Assembly: GCA_963930655.1 (NCBI GenBank)
Contig: OZ005610.1
Span: forward strand, 3,601,001 to 3,665,000
Direction: 5' to 3'
Origin: Myrica gale
Lineage: Eukaryota; Streptophyta; Magnoliopsida; Fagales; Myricaceae
DNA: 64,000 bases
Shown here: positions 60,910 to 64,000 of the stretch, piece by piece
Numbering within the stretch: position 1 is the stretch's first letter
Layout of the letters: every line of letters starts with the position of its first letter
The notes under the pieces: model-generated
Told to the model about the DNA's origin: nothing
Databases searched by the model: none
What the model saw: only the letters and a program-made list of their open reading frames with translations
Made by a program: the position numbers and the translations under genes

Positions 60910-63900
60910 ATTTGGATTTTTTTTTTCCAATTTAATTTGAATAAGTACACCCTAAAGTTTGGTGTTGTCAACAGCACCCTGTTGTCGTGTCTAGATTCAT
61001 CAAATATTAAGCTTATTATAAATTGACTTGATAATTCACAAAACATCAAGTTGGAAAGATCAGGAACACGTGATGAACAATTATTATCAGATCAAGCTAG
61101 CCCAATTAGTTGGAACAAAAATAAGTCGATATTATAATATATGTACTCATGACATGTTTTTCTATCTGGATCTAATGAGCCCTGCAAAAATCATTTGGGT
61201 TTGAGGAGCATGTGACGTGTGTCACGGGTATTATCCATGCATGCCCATTTCGTCGTCTGCAAATCATATAATAAAGAAAACCACCTACGATCTAATTAAA
61301 AGACAACCACAGACACTTTTACCAGTGCTAGCTTTGCTCTTTGGTGAGATCTAACTGAGAATGTTACCCAAATATGAACTTCTTTGATCATACAGAGTAC
61401 GTAGAACACTTTTCCATAAAACTTATTATTTGCTAGCTGCATGCACCCTGATCAGTTGGGTCACAATTAGAAGCAGTGTCAAGCGTTCATATGTGAAAAA
61501 TCTGTTTAGAGAACACCTAGAGGTGAGTGAATAGGTGTTGATAATTTCTTTTTCTATAAATAGACAAATTTAGAACAAGTTCTAAAAGAATCTCATGATC
61601 TAGATCTAAAAAGTATTTAACAATCAACAAATATGCAGATGAATATTAAAAAAATAATAAATCAAACAAATATCAAAGAAAAAATATCAATCGGAAATAA
61701 TAAATCAATCACACGCCAAGGCAAGAGATTTGATGACGAAGTGAAAAACCTTATCAAAGGAAAAAATCACTCCGGGCTAGTAGCCACCAAAAATTCACTA
61801 GAAGATAAACCTTACACTGGTGACTCAGACACGGTCAGCATCCAATTGCTTGACTTTGCGGTTAACCCTCAACCTTCTGAGGTTCTTCTTATAAATTTCT
61901 TCAACACCAATAACTCCGGCTGCCAATCTCCTGAAGCTCCTTCTCACAGGAAAAGTTGGTTTCAATGGTGATTAAGGTGATTGATGTAGGAGAGATAAAA
62001 TATAAACATTTTAAGTGCAAAGGTCTCAAAGAATATTTTTCGCTCTAGCGAACTGTAGGAAAAAGTGGCAATTTCGCTAGAGCCCTGATAGCTAAGGCAA
62101 ATATCGTATTCCGTAGATACACTTGATAAATTTTAGGAACAGATCACACTTCGCAAAGTTGAACTCCTATTTCAAAATTCGAACGTCTTTCATATTTATC
62201 TTCTTGATTCAAATGCTTTCCAATTATAATTTTCGTAATTCAATCGTTTTTCAATCTCAATCTTCTTAGGAGACATCTTGAACATTTAAACAAACTCTTA
62301 TCCAAATAATTCAAATTACAATTCATATTTTGAAACAGAATTTGACAATAATATTAATAATATATATGCATTTGTATATCGATCTTGTGTCCAGAAAAAA
62401 CCAAAAGATAAAAGATAGAAATACCAAACGATCACTATACAGAAGAGAATAGTCCAAGAAACTCCCTAATTAGTTAGCTCCAGTTCTGTGGCCACATTCA
62501 ATGCATCAGATTCGGAGTAAGACTTCCCAACCAATAACAATGAATACACGCTAAGCCTGAAGTTTTAAATTAGCAAAAGATTGGATTTGTAGAGGACCAA
62601 AAGAATCTCTCCGTTGTTTGGCCTAAACCTTATCTCTTCTGGAACCAATACCGTCCCTCATTTCACAACAATATCCTCGTCCCCCCACGTTGTTCTAGTG
62701 CTTGATCTTTTATTATCGTTTTATCTTCCTCGTTTGTTCTCGCCCCACCCTCCTCTTCAATTATTGTTGTCAACGTTATTCATTATTTCTTAGCGTCCAT
62801 TCGATCGTCATCTTGATACAAAGTGGATGTACGTGTTGGAAAGCAAAGAGCATCGTTTTAATATATTGGCCTTGACAGCTTAGCCCCAAAAAGAAGACGT
62901 TAAAAATTGACCCCTCAAACTCCCTCTATTCTCGATTATTTACAATCGATAATGATCACTGATCAGCATTTATATATATATATATATATACTTGCATGTT
63001 TGGGGAGTTCTGCATACGCGCTGAGCCTCTCTGGGAAGTGGGAACCTGCAGCCTATTGGATAGGGTTCTGTACGATTCACATTTACTTAATGTGAAAAGT
63101 TTAGAGTACCAAAATGCTTAAGAAGAGTAGACGTTCTGTGGACGATCACATGGAGGAAGCTTTAGAATGGGCAGGTTTGTATTAAAAATGGAGGAGAGAT
63201 CGAGGAACAGACAAGAATCGTAAGCTTAATTGCATTGTCTCGGAGGAAAAATTTATAGCTATGGACACAAGGGAGGAGGATCCGTGAGTTGGATATGGGT
63301 TGTCATTGTAACCAATACGATGGTGAATTAGATCTTTGTGTCGTGTTGAAGTGCAAATAAAGAATAGCAAATTGCCTCTTTCGTGAATTCAATAAGTGGT
63401 GTGGCACTCGGCGGAATCAATTCGATCGGATAGATTTAAGATTCAGATTTTTAGCAAATAATTTATATGAAGAGCTCCAGTGTGATCAAATCCCATTTTA
63501 TAGGTACAGTAGATAACGTTGTGGATGTCCACCAAACATATGCTTCGGTGGTACCAAGTATCCTGAACAGCTCTTTCCTTGTCAATTATTAGTATTATTT
63601 TTGGTCCACTGGCAAGATCTTCTACCAGGTGTGATCTGATAGTACTGAACCATCATGTCAAGTTGTAGAGTACGGCGTGATGCTCTATCGAAACCCTACT
63701 AAAAAAGAAGAAGACGAAGAAAAGGACTTATGGAAAAGAAAAAACCCTAGGGCATTTGTTCCTTTCAGCCTCCCTCACCCCCAAGTTGCCTGGAAAAGTT
63801 TCACAAGGTTATTGGATGCCGTGCTCAAGTATTTTGGTATTTGTTCTGAATGGTCGTATCCATATTTTGTCAATCTTGTGTAGATTGGATCGGTTGTGTT

Positions 63901-64000
63901 GGGGCTGGATTTATCTCCCGAAAACTTCGAATTCAGGAAGCGAGGGGTCCAAGGATTAGAAAACGGAACCTTATAATGGGCCTAGATTTTGAGAACTTTT
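60910..64000. other. Right-end intergenic DNA, no supported gene
   Basis: Open frames at 61633-61971 and 63677-63883 show no recognisable motif and have AT-driven composition. An AT microsatellite lies near 62968-62990. Nothing else could be supported. Confidence 0.3.

Noticed and set aside
1..64000. CRISPR arrays, operons, bacterial or phage genes
   Set aside because: None were seen: repeats are transposon-derived or simple, genes are intron-split, and no prokaryotic gene layout occurs.

Overview
The window looks like nuclear DNA of a flowering plant, most likely a eudicot. The evidence is AT-rich intergenic DNA, intron-split genes with plant-type splice sites, plant-only gene families (class III peroxidase, plant villin with headpiece, plant GDSL esterase) and many small plant-type transposons. 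The species cannot be named from the sequence alone.

Six genes can be modelled at exon level. From left to right: (1) the 5' part of a ribosome-biogenesis gene of the UTP25/DEF family, minus strand, about 0.8-3.4 kb, running off the left edge; (2) a five-exon GDSL esterase/lipase, minus strand, 7.4-11.4 kb, with a 2.35-kb first intron full of repeats; (3) a villin of the VLN4 type, plus strand, 22 coding exons at 23.3-31.5 kb, behind a roughly 4.9-kb intron in the 5' leader that carries a dead LINE; (4) a glucose-6-phosphate 1-epimerase, plus strand, eight exons at 37.1-43.7 kb, with a palindromic LINE insertion in its first intron; (5) a four-exon secreted class III peroxidase, plus strand, 47.6-49.0 kb; (6) a two-exon plant-specific protein (DUF863-like N-terminus, EAR-like motif), minus strand, 51.3-52.7 kb. 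They are ordinary dispersed plant genes and do not form a cluster or pathway.

The rest is dominated by transposon debris: LINE fragments, a rearranged Ty1/copia element at 58.3-60.1 kb, a tRNA-derived SINE, several long-terminal-inverted-repeat (Mutator/foldback-like) elements, and a MITE family present in three copies. No new enzymatic or defence system was seen.

The most unusual observations concern DNA architecture. Three poly(A)-tailed inserts of only 13-16 bp sit between perfect 17-18 bp direct repeats, and two of them match the 3' ends of LINEs found elsewhere in this window. Other points of note are a LINE insertion folded into a 465-bp inverted repeat, four GC-AG introns among about 40 modelled coding introns, a decoy copy of villin exon 3, an 11-nt villin microexon, a perfect 40-bp palindrome, and a copia fragment in which an inverted reverse-transcriptase piece lies between direct repeats of the gag end.
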